Below, piece by piece: positions 37,495 to 47,277 of a DNA stretch of 64,000 nt (positions are counted from its first letter, which is position 1; each line of letters begins with the position of its first letter). The position numbers were made by a program, and so were the translations under genes. This DNA is from Streptomyces syringium (GTDB taxonomy: Bacteria; Actinomycetota; Actinomycetes; Streptomycetales; Streptomycetaceae), in the NCBI RefSeq assembly GCF_017876625.1, contig NZ_JAGIOH010000001.1:3472001-3536000 (forward strand), read 5' to 3'. The notes below the pieces were generated by a model. The model was not told where the DNA came from, made no database searches, and worked only from the letters and a program-made list of their open reading frames with translations.

Positions 37495-38566
37495 GACGAT
37501 CTCGGAGGGCTTTTCCTCGATCGAGGCGCTCTCCCTGGTGCCGAAGGCCGACGCCAAGCAGTCCATGAAGGACTTCAAGTCCGATCAGGAAGTGCGCTGG
37601 TGTCCCGGCTGCGGTGACTACGCCATCCTCGCCGCCGTCCAGGGCTTCATGCCCGAGCTCGGCCTCGCGAAGGAAAACATCGTCTTCGTCTCCGGAATCG
37701 GCTGCTCCTCCCGATTCCCCTATTACATGAACACCTATGGGATGCACTCCATCCACGGACGCGCACCCGCCATTGCCACCGGCCTCGCCACCTCGCGGCG
37801 CGATCTGTCGGTCTGGGTCGTCACCGGCGACGGCGACGCCCTCTCCATCGGCGGCAACCACCTCATCCACGCCCTCCGCCGCAACGTCAACCTCAAGATC
37901 CTGCTGTTCAACAACCGGATCTACGGGCTCACCAAGGGCCAGTACTCCCCCACCTCGGAGATCGGCAAGGTCACCAAGTCCACGCCGATGGGGTCACTGG
38001 ACGCACCCTTCAACCCCGTCTCCCTCGCCATCGGCGCGGAGGCCTCCTTCGTGGCCCGGACCGTGGACTCCGACCGCAAGCACCTCACCGAGGTGCTGCG
38101 ACAGGCGGCCGCCCACCCGGGCACCGCACTGGTGGAGATCTACCAGAACTGCAACATCTTCAACGACGGTGCCTTCGAAGTCCTCAAGGACAAGCAGCAG
38201 GCGGAGGAGGCCGTGATCCGTCTGGAGCACGGCAAGCCGATCCGCTTCGGCACCGACCGGAACAAGGGCGTCGTCCGCGACCCGGCCACCGGCGACCTCA
38301 AGGTCGTCGCGGTGACGCCGGAGAACGAGGCCGACGTGCTGATCCACGACGCGCACGCCACGTCCCCGACCACCGCGTTCGCCCTCTCCCGCCTCGCCGA
38401 CCCCGACACCCTCCACCACACCCCCATCGGTGTGCTGCGCAGCGTCGGCCGGCCGGTCTACGACACCCAGATGTCGGACCAGCTCGAAGCCGCCATCGAG
38501 CAGAAGGGCAAGGGCGACCTGTCCGCGCTGCTCGCCGGCAACGACACCTGGACGGTCGTCGGATAG
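37487..38566 (+). CDS. korB: 2-oxoacid:ferredoxin oxidoreductase, beta subunit
   Basis: 359 residues from ATG 37487. It carries thiamine pyrophosphate (GDGDALSIGGNH ... LLFNNRIYG, about 113-145) and one [4Fe-4S] cluster through WCPGCG, GIGCSSR and QNCN. Full-length and all ligands visible. The heterodimeric (alpha-gamma)/beta form is typical of actinobacterial KGOR, which can support a tricarboxylic acid cycle without the usual dehydrogenase. Reduced ferredoxin is the product; the neighbouring partial complex I is a possible acceptor (inference). Confidence 0.94.
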   Translation: MTETISEGFSSIEALSLVPKADAKQSMKDFKSDQEVRWCPGCGDYAILAAVQGFMPELGLAKENIVFVSGIGCSSRFPYYMNTYGMHSIHGRAPAIATGLATSRRDLSVWVVTGDGDALSIGGNHLIHALRRNVNLKILLFNNRIYGLTKGQYSPTSEIGKVTKSTPMGSLDAPFNPVSLAIGAEASFVARTVDSDRKHLTEVLRQAAAHPGTALVEIYQNCNIFNDGAFEVLKDKQQAEEAVIRLEHGKPIRFGTDRNKGVVRDPATGDLKVVAVTPENEADVLIHDAHATSPTTAFALSRLADPDTLHHTPIGVLRSVGRPVYDTQMSDQLEAAIEQKGKGDLSALLAGNDTWTVVG

Positions 38567-38596
38567 CTCTTCGTACTGGTACGTACGGGCACAGAC

Positions 38597-38640
38597 GGGT
38601 GCCCGGCCGGGGCGTCTGACGGCGCCCCCGCCGGGCACCC
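38597..38640 (+). terminator. Terminator after korB
   Basis: GGGTGCCCGG (38597-38606) pairs with CCGGGCACCC (38631-38640), extended inside by CGGGGCG-type pairs. Thirty bases past the korB stop. Confidence 0.75.
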
Positions 38641-38646
38641 GCTCTG

Positions 38647-40626
38647 ATGGGGCCCATGGCCGACACCGAAGCCGCCCTCGTTCCCCGTGATCCGCTCGGC
38701 TACCGGCTCAAGCGCCGTCTGCTCGGCCCGCCGCTGGTCACCGAGCAGCTCGCGCGCGAGAAGCTGTCGAACCCGATGGCGCTCGGCGTCCTCGCCTCCG
38801 ACTGCATGTCCTCGACCGCGTACGGCAGCGAGGAGATGCTGCGCATCCTGGTGCCGGTCGTGGGGGTCGCCGCGTTCACCCTGCTGCTGCCGGTGACCGG
38901 GGCGATCCTGCTGGTCCTGCTGATGCTGACGCTCTCCTACCGTGACGTCGTCATGGTCTACACCCGCGCCGGCGGCAGTTACGTCGTCGCCCGGGAGAAC
39001 TTCGGGCCGCGCGTCGCGCAGATCGCGGCGGTCGCCCTGCTCGTCGACTACATCGTCACCGTGGCCGTGCAGACCGCCGCCGGAACCGATGCCCTGATCT
39101 CCCTCGCCCATCTCGTCGGGGAGGGGTACACGGGCATCGACCATCTCAAGGTCCCCCTGTCCGCCGGCATGGTGCTGCTGCTGGCGTACGGGAACCTGCG
39201 CGGCATCCGGGAGGCCGGGCGGGCCTTCGCCGCGCCCGCGTACCTCTTCGTGCTGGCCGTGGCGCTGATGCTGGCCTTCGGTCTCGTCCGGGCCCTGACC
39301 GGGGGCCTTCCGCGCGCGGACGTGCACGCGGCCGGGGCGGTGCCGCTCGGCGAGGCGGGCGACGGCTGGCTGTACGGCGCCTCGCTGTTCATGGTGCTGC
39401 GGGCCTTCGCCAACGGCGGTTCCTCGCTGACCGGCCTGGAGGCGATCTCCAACGGCGTCTCCGCCTTCCGCCGCCCCCAGGGCCCCAATGCCCGCCGCAC
39501 CCTCACCGTCATGAGCTGCCTGCTGGGCGGCATGGTCCTCGGCGTCTCCGTCCTCGCCCACTACACCCACGCGATCCCCTACGCCGACGGCAACCCGACC
39601 GTGCTCGCGCAGGAGGCGCGGCTCGTCTTCGGCGACAGCCCGCCGGGCACGGCCGGGCTCGTCTTCGTGCAGCTCGCGACCGCGCTGATCCTCTATACGG
39701 GTGCCAATACGCCGTTCACCGGCTTCCCGTTCCTCGCCAGTTTCGTCGCCGGGGACAGCTTCCTGCCGCGTCAGCTGACGCGGCGCGGGCACCGGCTGGC
39801 CTTCTCCAACGGCATCGTCTGCCTCGCCGTCGTCTCCCTCGCGCTGCTGCTGGTGACGCGTGCCAACGTCGACGAGCTCGTCGCCCTCTACGCCATCGGT
39901 GTCTTCACGGGCTTCACCATGGCCGCCGCCGGGCTGACGGCCCACTACTGGCGGCGGCCCGGCGAGCCGCACCGCCACTGGAAGCTCACCGTCAACGTCT
40001 CCGCCGCCGTGGTCTCCGCGCTGGTCGTGGTGGTCTTCGCGGTCACCAAGTTCACCGAGGGCGCGTGGCTCGTCGTCGCGGTCTTCCCGCTCGGGGTGTG
40101 GGCGCTGATCCGCGTCAACGAGCAGTACCGGGCGGAGGCGGAGGCCCTGGAGAACCTGCCCCCGTTCGCCACGGACCGCCCGCGCTGGCGGCGGCACCTG
40201 GTGCACGTCCTCGTCGATGGCTTCGATCTGGCCACCCTCAAGGCACTGGCCTACGCGCACGAGCTGCGGCCGGACGAGGTAAGGGCCCTGCATGTCGTGG
40301 TCGACGAGGCCCGCGCGCACCGGCTCGTGGAGCGGTGGGAGCGGTCACCCGCCACGACGGTGCCGCTGGAGCTGATCGACTGCCCCGACCGACGGCTGCG
40401 GCACACGCTCGTCGCCCTCGCGGCCCGGACGACGGCCGACGGCACCACCGCCCTGACCCTGCTGATCCCCCGCCGTGCCTATCGGCCACCGCTCGGCCGG
40501 CTGCTGCACCCGGGCACGGGCGACGAGTTGGCGAAGGCCCTGGAGCACCTGCCGGATGTCGCCGTGACGATCCTGCCGTTCGATGTCGGCCGGGCCGTCG
40601 AGCGCTTGCGCTCCGCGCGGGTGTAG
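38647..40626 (+). CDS. APC-superfamily transporter with C-terminal cytosolic domain (KimA-like)
   Basis: 659 residues. About 12 membrane helices in residues 40-500, then a soluble domain (about 505-655) with an alternating beta/alpha pattern (HLVHVLVDGFDLATLKALAYA, VRALHVVVDEARAHRLVERW) like a universal-stress or USP-type fold. Motifs SYRDVVMVYTRAGGSYVVARENFG and GLEAISNGVSAFRRPQGPNARRT match the KimA/YdaO potassium-proton symporter group, whose soluble domain has such a fold and binds c-di-AMP in Bacillus; potassium uptake is therefore the best guess, amino-acid transport the alternative. ATG 38647 or 38656 (MADTEAAL); the korB terminator ends six bases before it. No ydaO-type riboswitch is visible upstream. 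Confidence 0.82.
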   Translation: MGPMADTEAALVPRDPLGYRLKRRLLGPPLVTEQLAREKLSNPMALGVLASDCMSSTAYGSEEMLRILVPVVGVAAFTLLLPVTGAILLVLLMLTLSYRDVVMVYTRAGGSYVVARENFGPRVAQIAAVALLVDYIVTVAVQTAAGTDALISLAHLVGEGYTGIDHLKVPLSAGMVLLLAYGNLRGIREAGRAFAAPAYLFVLAVALMLAFGLVRALTGGLPRADVHAAGAVPLGEAGDGWLYGASLFMVLRAFANGGSSLTGLEAISNGVSAFRRPQGPNARRTLTVMSCLLGGMVLGVSVLAHYTHAIPYADGNPTVLAQEARLVFGDSPPGTAGLVFVQLATALILYTGANTPFTGFPFLASFVAGDSFLPRQLTRRGHRLAFSNGIVCLAVVSLALLLVTRANVDELVALYAIGVFTGFTMAAAGLTAHYWRRPGEPHRHWKLTVNVSAAVVSALVVVVFAVTKFTEGAWLVVAVFPLGVWALIRVNEQYRAEAEALENLPPFATDRPRWRRHLVHVLVDGFDLATLKALAYAHELRPDEVRALHVVVDEARAHRLVERWERSPATTVPLELIDCPDRRLRHTLVALAARTTADGTTALTLLIPRRAYRPPLGRLLHPGTGDELAKALEHLPDVAVTILPFDVGRAVERLRSARV

Positions 40627-40630
40627 GTGC

Positions 40631-40732
40631 CGCCTGCGGCGGCAAGCGCCCTGCGGGCGTGTCCTCAATCGCCGGACGGGCTTGATGTTGCTGAGCTCAG
40701 CAACATCAAGCCCGTCCGGCGATTGAGGACAC
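40631..40732. repeat. Dispersed repeat, copy A, with a perfect 37-bp palindrome
   Basis: Flank CGCCTGCGGCGGCAAGCGCC then a spacer-free perfect palindrome from 40659 to 40732 (centre 40695/40696). Its outer 22 bases per arm match copies B (48586-48690) and C (51336-51461). Lies between two same-strand genes and may act as terminator of the transporter gene. Confidence 0.85.
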
Positions 40733-40827
40733 CTGTCAGGACCATCATGCGATACGCGCATGACAGTCGGGCCACGGCGGCGCTACCTTCCGAAGGTCCA
40801 CTCATCGAAACCTCCGGAAGGAGCCCC

Positions 40828-41832
40828 GTGGAGTCGCACGAGTCGAAGACCGAGACCCGCACCGGGATGTTGTGCGGCGTCCTCGCCTACGGGATCTGGG
40901 GGCTCTTCCCCCTCTACTGGCCGCTGTTGGAGCCGACGGGCGCGGTCGAGATCCTCGCCCACCGCATGGTGTGGTCGCTGGCCGCCGTCGCCGTCGTGCT
41001 GGCCGTGACCCGGCGCTGGGACTGGATACGACCGCTGCTGCGGCAGCCCAAGCGCCTGGGGATGATCGCGGTCGGCGCGACCGTCATCTCCCTGAACTGG
41101 GGGGTCTACATCTGGGCCGTGAACTCCGGGCACGTCGTCGAGACCTCCCTCGGGTACTTCATCAACCCCTTGGCCACCATCGCCCTCGGCGTCCTCGTGC
41201 TGCGTGAGCGGCTGCGGCCCGCGCAGTGGGTGGCCGTGGGGGTCAGCGTGACCGCCGTGATCGTGCTGGCCGTCGGCTACGGCAAGCCGCCGTGGATCGC
41301 GCTCGCCATCGCGGCCACCTTCAGCACGTACAGCCTGGTCAAGAAGAAGGTCGGGCTGGGCGGCCTGGAGTCGATGGCCGCCGAGACGGCCGTGCAGTTC
41401 CTGCCCGCGCTCGCCGTGCTGGTCTTCCTCGGCTCGCGCGGCGAGTCCACCTTCACCTCTGAGGGCAGCGGCCATCTGCTGCTCCTGATGGGCACCGGGG
41501 CCATCACCGCGCTGCCGCTGATCTCCTTCGGCGCGGCGGCGGTCCGGCTGCCGCTGTCGGTGATCGGGATGCTCCAGTACCTGGCCCCCATCTTCCAGTT
41601 CGCCCTCGGGCTGCTGGTCTTCCACGAGGCGATGCCGGCCGAGCGCTGGGCGGGCTTCGCGCTCGTCTGGCTGGCGCTGGCGGTGCTCACCTGGGACGCG
41701 CTGCGGACCGCGCGGATCTCGCGGGCGGAGCTGCGGAACGCGCGGGCCAAGGCGGCGGAGGCGGCAGTGGAAGGTGGGGCCCCGGGCGTGTCGGAGAGCG
41801 TCAGCGACACGCCGACAAAAGCCACGACTTAG
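40828..41832 (+). CDS. rarD: EamA/DMT transporter RarD
   Basis: 334-residue inner-membrane protein with ten predicted helices arranged as two EamA repeats, starting MESHESKTETRTGMLCGVLAYGIWG from GTG 40828 with GGAAGGAG upstream. RarD hallmarks: YGIWGLFPLYWPLL, HRMVWSLAAV, SLNWGVYIWAVN, ETSLGYFINPL and MLQYLAPIFQF. It exports an unknown small metabolite; in E. coli it is linked to chloramphenicol sensitivity by name only. Longer in-frame readings start within the repeat and are rejected. C-terminal 35 residues are hydrophilic. Confidence 0.9.
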   Translation: MESHESKTETRTGMLCGVLAYGIWGLFPLYWPLLEPTGAVEILAHRMVWSLAAVAVVLAVTRRWDWIRPLLRQPKRLGMIAVGATVISLNWGVYIWAVNSGHVVETSLGYFINPLATIALGVLVLRERLRPAQWVAVGVSVTAVIVLAVGYGKPPWIALAIAATFSTYSLVKKKVGLGGLESMAAETAVQFLPALAVLVFLGSRGESTFTSEGSGHLLLLMGTGAITALPLISFGAAAVRLPLSVIGMLQYLAPIFQFALGLLVFHEAMPAERWAGFALVWLALAVLTWDALRTARISRAELRNARAKAAEAAVEGGAPGVSESVSDTPTKATT

Positions 41833-41882
41833 GCATCACGCCCCACGAAACACAGAAATAACAAAGAGCGCAGTGGTCCCTG

Positions 41883-43350
<1,468 letters not shown>

Positions 43351-43380
43351 GCGCTGCCACCCCGGTAAGGCCACGGTGAC

Positions 43381-43418
43381 GTGGCCGGCCCCCGCCGTGC
43401 GGGACGGGGGCCGGCCAC
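43381..43418. terminator. Bidirectional terminator between the aminopeptidase and the ABC permease
   Basis: Perfect 14-base-pair stem (43381-43394 with 43405-43418) with a 10-base loop between two convergent genes. Confidence 0.8.
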
Positions 43419-43443
43419 ACCGTTCATGGCCACAAACAGCTCA

Positions 43444-43488
43444 GACGGCTCCGACGGCTCCGACGGCTCCGACGGCTCGGACGGCTCA
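43444..43488. repeat. 9-base tandem repeat at the permease stop codon
   Basis: Five copies of GACGGCTC(C/G/A) in a row; the stop codon of the ABC permease lies in the last copy. Unit length is a multiple of three. Confidence 0.8.
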
Positions 43489-44370
43489 GACGGTGATGTC
43501 CTTCGTGGTGAACCGGGCCCACGCGGCCGAGCCGAAGACCGCCGCGTAGAGCGCCTGAAGGCCGAGGTTGCGCTGGAGCTGCTCCCAGTAGACCGGCTCG
43601 CGCAGCAGGTCGGCGAAGCTCAGCCAGTAGTGCGGGAACAGATACGGCTGGACGGCGTGCAGCTGCGGGAACTGGTCCAGGATCTGCACCGTGATCAACA
43701 GCCCCACGGTGGTGGCCATCGCCGCGATGCCGCTGTTGGTGAGCGTCGAGACGAACAGCCCCACCGCCGCCACCCCGACCAGGGACGCGGCGACCACGCC
43801 CGCGATCGCCACCGCGCGCAGCAGCCCCTCGCCGAAGGAGATCTGTGTGCCGCTGATCAGCGTGACGTCCCCGACGGGGAAGAGCAGCATCCCCACCGTC
43901 AGCGCCGAGACGGCCACGACCAGGGTGGCGGTGAGGCAGAAGACCAGCGTCGAGGCGTATTTGGCGAGCAGCAGCCGACTCCGCCCGGCGGGTGCGACGA
44001 GGAGATAGCGCAGCGTGCCGGAGCCGGCCTCGCCCGCCACGGCGTCGCCCGCGACCACGCCGACGGCCATCGGCAGGAAGAACGGCAGCGTCGCGGCGAG
44101 GGACGCGAAGACCAGGAACAGGCCGTTGTTGCTGATCTGGCTGATGAACGCCGGGCCGTGACCGTCGCTACCGGACGAGCCGCCGTCGCCCGTCTCCATC
44201 TTCACGGCGGTGCCGACCAGCACGGGGACCGCCGCGAGCACCCCGAGCAGCGCGAGCGTCCGCCATCGGCGCAGCACGGTGGTGACCTCGCTGCGGAAGA
44301 GGGACAGCTGCCACAGGGGGCTCGGGGCCGGCCGCGCGCCCCGGTCGTCCGCCACATCAGCCCGCGACAT
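43486..44370 (-). CDS. ABC transporter permease (ABC-2 type)
   Basis: 294-residue membrane protein with six predicted helices: one near residue 40 (TLALLGVLAAVPVLVG), a loop with Gly/Ser (GDGGSSGSDGHGPA), and five between about 80 and 285. The segment GEAGSGTLRYLLVAPAGRSRLLLAKY is the coupling motif of ABC-2/NatB-type exporters. ATG 44370 overlaps the ATPase gene by 14 bases. Together they form a simple one-plus-one exporter; substrate unknown. Confidence 0.88.
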   Translation of the reverse strand: MSRADVADDRGARPAPSPLWQLSLFRSEVTTVLRRWRTLALLGVLAAVPVLVGTAVKMETGDGGSSGSDGHGPAFISQISNNGLFLVFASLAATLPFFLPMAVGVVAGDAVAGEAGSGTLRYLLVAPAGRSRLLLAKYASTLVFCLTATLVVAVSALTVGMLLFPVGDVTLISGTQISFGEGLLRAVAIAGVVAASLVGVAAVGLFVSTLTNSGIAAMATTVGLLITVQILDQFPQLHAVQPYLFPHYWLSFADLLREPVYWEQLQRNLGLQALYAAVFGSAAWARFTTKDITV

Positions 44371-45562
44371 CGAAGCCCTCCCCGGTGAGCGCGACGAAGG
44401 CGTCCTCCAGTGAGGCCCGTTCGACGCCGAAGGACCGCACCCGCACGTCCGCCCGGACCAGGGCCGCGTTGAGGTCGGCGAGGTCGAGGGGGGCGGAGGG
44501 AGAGCTCAGGGGCAGCTCTCCGGTGACGCCCGTTTCCAGGACGACGAGATCGGTCAGGCCGTGCTCCTTGAGGACGCGGGCGGCGTCCACGGGGTCGGGG
44601 GTGGTGACGGCCAGCCGGCCGCGGGTGGAGGAGGCCAGCTCGCCGACCGTGCCCTGGGTGAGCAGCCGCCCCTGGGCCATGACCGCGGCGTGTGTGCAGA
44701 CCTGCTCGATCTCGTCGAGGAGGTGGGAGGAGAGGAAGACGGTGGTGCCGTCGGCGGCGAGCTCGCGCACGAGGGTACGGATCTCCCGCATGCCCTGCGG
44801 GTCGAGGCCGTTGGTCGGTTCGTCCAGCACCAGCAGCTCGCGGGGCTGGAGGAGGGCCGCGGCGAGGCCGAGGCGCTGCTTCATGCCGAGGGAGTACGCG
44901 CGGGCCTTCTTGCCCGCGGCGGCGGCGAGACCCACCCGGTCGAGCGCGGCGGCGACCCGGGCCGCGCGGGTGCGGGGGTCGGCGGTGGGGTCGGCGGCGT
45001 CGTAGCGCACGAGGTTCTCGCGACCGCTGAGGAAGCCGTAGAGGGCGGGGCCCTCGATGAGCGCTCCCACCCGGGGCAGCACGCGCCGTCCGGCGCGCGG
45101 CATGGGCTCGCCGAGGACGTGGGCGGTGCCGGAGCTCGGTTCGATCAGGCCCATGAGCATGCGGATGGTGGTGGTCTTGCCGGACCCGTTGGGCCCGAGG
45201 AAACCGAAGACGCTGCCGCGCGGGACGGTGAGGTCCAAGCCGTCGACGGCGAGCTGCCCACCGCGATACCGCTTGGTGAGCCCCCGCGTCTCGATGACGG
45301 CGGCGACGGCGGGGGCCGTGGCGGCGGATGCGGCGGACGCGGCGCTGTCGGCGGGGCCCGGGCCGGCGGGTTCGCCGGACGCTTCCGGCTCGGAGTGCAC
45401 GGCGGCCCCGGCGGCCCCGGCGGGCGCGGGAGCGCCTGACGGGACGGTCGCGGCGCAAGCCGCAGACGCGGCGGGCGCACCCGGGTGACCGGGCGCCTTG
45501 ACCGGCCCGACGGGTGGCGTTGTCATCCGGCCCCCGCCGGAGGCGATCCGCTGCTCCTCCAC
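44357..45562 (-). CDS. ABC transporter ATP-binding protein
   Basis: About 401 residues from GTG 45562 (AAAGGGGAAC upstream); ATG 45580 and ATG 45526 are alternatives. The first 90-100 residues are an Ala/Pro-rich low-complexity leader not found in typical ATPases. Core: ETRGLTKRYRGGQLAVDGL, Walker A GPNGSGKTT, Q-loop region, signature YSLGMKQRLGLAAALL (LSGGQ variant SLGMKQR as in drug/NatA types), Walker B LLVLDEPTNGLDPQG, H-loop SSHLL. Resembles NatA/drug-exporter ATPases. Overlaps its permease; likely transcribed from just after the terminator at 45614-45653. Confidence 0.9.
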   Translation of the reverse strand: MEEQRIASGGGRMTTPPVGPVKAPGHPGAPAASAACAATVPSGAPAPAGAAGAAVHSEPEASGEPAGPGPADSAASAASAATAPAVAAVIETRGLTKRYRGGQLAVDGLDLTVPRGSVFGFLGPNGSGKTTTIRMLMGLIEPSSGTAHVLGEPMPRAGRRVLPRVGALIEGPALYGFLSGRENLVRYDAADPTADPRTRAARVAAALDRVGLAAAAGKKARAYSLGMKQRLGLAAALLQPRELLVLDEPTNGLDPQGMREIRTLVRELAADGTTVFLSSHLLDEIEQVCTHAAVMAQGRLLTQGTVGELASSTRGRLAVTTPDPVDAARVLKEHGLTDLVVLETGVTGELPLSSPSAPLDLADLNAALVRADVRVRSFGVERASLEDAFVALTGEGFDVAG

Positions 45563-45613
45563 CGGTTCCCCTTTCGTCATCCCCCGCCCCCGTACCGCGT
45601 GCCCTGCGCCAAA

Positions 45614-45653
45614 CCCGCTGCCCGGCGGCACCGTGGTGCCGCCGGGCAGCGGG
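45614..45653 (-). terminator. Terminator after the LolA-like gene
   Basis: Perfect 18-base-pair stem (45614-45631 with 45636-45653) with loop CGTG, 36 bases past the stop, followed on the minus strand by TTT. Confidence 0.8.
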
Positions 45654-45689
45654 GGCCGAGCGGGCCGAGCGGGAGGGCCGGCAGCCTGC

Positions 45690-46985
45690 CTACTTCGCGC
45701 TGTTGGCGGCCTTGACCAGCGCGTCCTTGGTGACCGCGCCCGCGTAGACCCTGCCGTCGTCCGTCATGAGGACATTGACGATGCGGGTGCTGAACACCCG
45801 GCCGGAGCCGAAGTCGCCCGAGACCTTCTTGCCGAAGCTGTCCAGCAGGGCCGCGGCGTCGCCGCTCTTGCCCTTGCCCTTGGCGTCCTCGCTCAGCTTG
45901 CCGACCGCGTCCTTGGGGCCCTTGATCTCGGCGATCGAGGACCAGCCCTTGCCGATGACCTTCATGCCGGACGCGTCGGAGGCGCCGTCCAGACCGGGCA
46001 GACCGGTCAGGCCCGGCAGTTCACCGGCGCCGGGCAGCTTGCCCTTGAGCTTCGCGGCGTCGTCACCCTTGCCCGGCTTCCCGGAGTCCTCGGTGACCTT
46101 GGTGCCCTTCGACGGGGTGAAGGTGAAGTTCTTCGCGGCGGGCTTGCCGAAGTCGACCTTGGTGAAGCCGGCGTCGACGATGGCCTTGCCGCTCTTCGGA
46201 GCGAGGGTGAACTTCAGCGGCACGCCGTTCTTCGCGTCGACCGCGATCCGGACGGCACCGACCGTGGAGTCGCCGCCCTTCGGCTTGATCACCAGCTGGT
46301 ACGCGTCCCGGCCGGCCACCTTGGCGGTGCCGTCGACGGTCACCGAGGTGGTGTCGTCCACGGTGGCCAGGGCCCGCTTGGCCAGCTCCTGCGGCGAGGC
46401 ACCGGCCAGGTCCTTCGGCACCTCGTGTCCGTCGCCGCCCTGCTGCTTCGGCGCCTTGGACTTCGGGGCCTTGGAGTGGTGGGCGGAGTCGCTGGCGCTG
46501 TCGTACGCCCAGACGTCGTCGCCGTTGCGGATCACGCTGTACTCGGCGGCGCGCTCGACTATGGAGAGCCGCTGCTTGTCGGGGCCGTCGACGGCTATGC
46601 GCAGGGTGTGCGAGCCGGAGAGGAGCTCGGTCAGCTTGGCCTGCGGGTCGGCGGCGTCCCCGCCCTTTCCGCCGCCCGAGCCCTTGCCGGCGTCACCGAG
46701 CGAGAAGCCCGAGGGCAGCGACGGCAGGCCGAGGTCGGTGGAGATCTTGACGGTGCCGGAGGCCTGCTGCACATCCGACTTCGCCATCTTGGCTATCAGG
46801 TCCTGCGCACTGATCTTCGGCAGGTCCGGGTCTCCGGTGCTCGCCAGCGCCGGTACGACGAACCCGATCGTCGCCGCCGCGACACCGGCCACCGCGACCG
46901 GCACCACGTAACGGGCGGCCTTGCGGCGGCCCGTGCCGGGCGTCCCGGCCTCGTCGGCGCCCTGGGTCGGTTGGATCCGTGCCAT
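45690..46985 (-). CDS. Membrane-anchored LolA/DUF2092-like protein
   Basis: 431 residues. Short basic N terminus, one membrane helix at about 25-48 (VVPVAVAGVAAATIGFVVPAL) without a lipobox, then a large extracytoplasmic domain with the LolA/LppX-type half-barrel pattern (SASGTVKISTDLGLPSL-like strands, HTLRIAVDGPDKQRLSIVE, DVWAYDSASDSAHH, DAYQLVIKPKGGDSTVGAVRIAVDAKNGVPLKF). Lys/Gly-rich inserts separate the strands. LolA-like proteins bind lipids; in actinobacteria their role is unknown. ATG 46985 with GGAGG upstream. It lies upstream of the ABC exporter on the same strand but a strong terminator separates them. Confidence 0.8.
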   Translation of the reverse strand: MARIQPTQGADEAGTPGTGRRKAARYVVPVAVAGVAAATIGFVVPALASTGDPDLPKISAQDLIAKMAKSDVQQASGTVKISTDLGLPSLPSGFSLGDAGKGSGGGKGGDAADPQAKLTELLSGSHTLRIAVDGPDKQRLSIVERAAEYSVIRNGDDVWAYDSASDSAHHSKAPKSKAPKQQGGDGHEVPKDLAGASPQELAKRALATVDDTTSVTVDGTAKVAGRDAYQLVIKPKGGDSTVGAVRIAVDAKNGVPLKFTLAPKSGKAIVDAGFTKVDFGKPAAKNFTFTPSKGTKVTEDSGKPGKGDDAAKLKGKLPGAGELPGLTGLPGLDGASDASGMKVIGKGWSSIAEIKGPKDAVGKLSEDAKGKGKSGDAAALLDSFGKKVSGDFGSGRVFSTRIVNVLMTDDGRVYAGAVTKDALVKAANSAK

Positions 46986-47277
46986 CTGCTCTACCTCCGT
47001 CGTCGGCGGCGGTCATACGCGTCGTGCACTCGCCCACCCCTAGGCTCATTGTGGCCCGACCGCTCGGTGGTGGCGCGGGAGTCCGGGGGTTTCCCCCGGG
47101 GAACGACACTGTCAATTCCACCAAACCGGCCACGCGACGTCGTCAGCCGACGGGATCACTTTCCCGTAGTTCTCGGGTATGACACCCCTTAAGGGCCGTC
47201 CCACCACAGGGGAATCGGCCGAGACCGAGCGGTCCCTCCGGGGCGGGCCGGGGCGCGCGGGCCCCGGCGCGGCGGGC
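46986..47277 (-). other. Gap of 292 bases, possible promoter
   Basis: A minus-strand TTGACA (about 47118-47113) is seen but has no good -10 at a normal distance. A small hairpin CCGGGGG...CCCCCGG lies next to it. No gene recognised. Confidence 0.3.
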
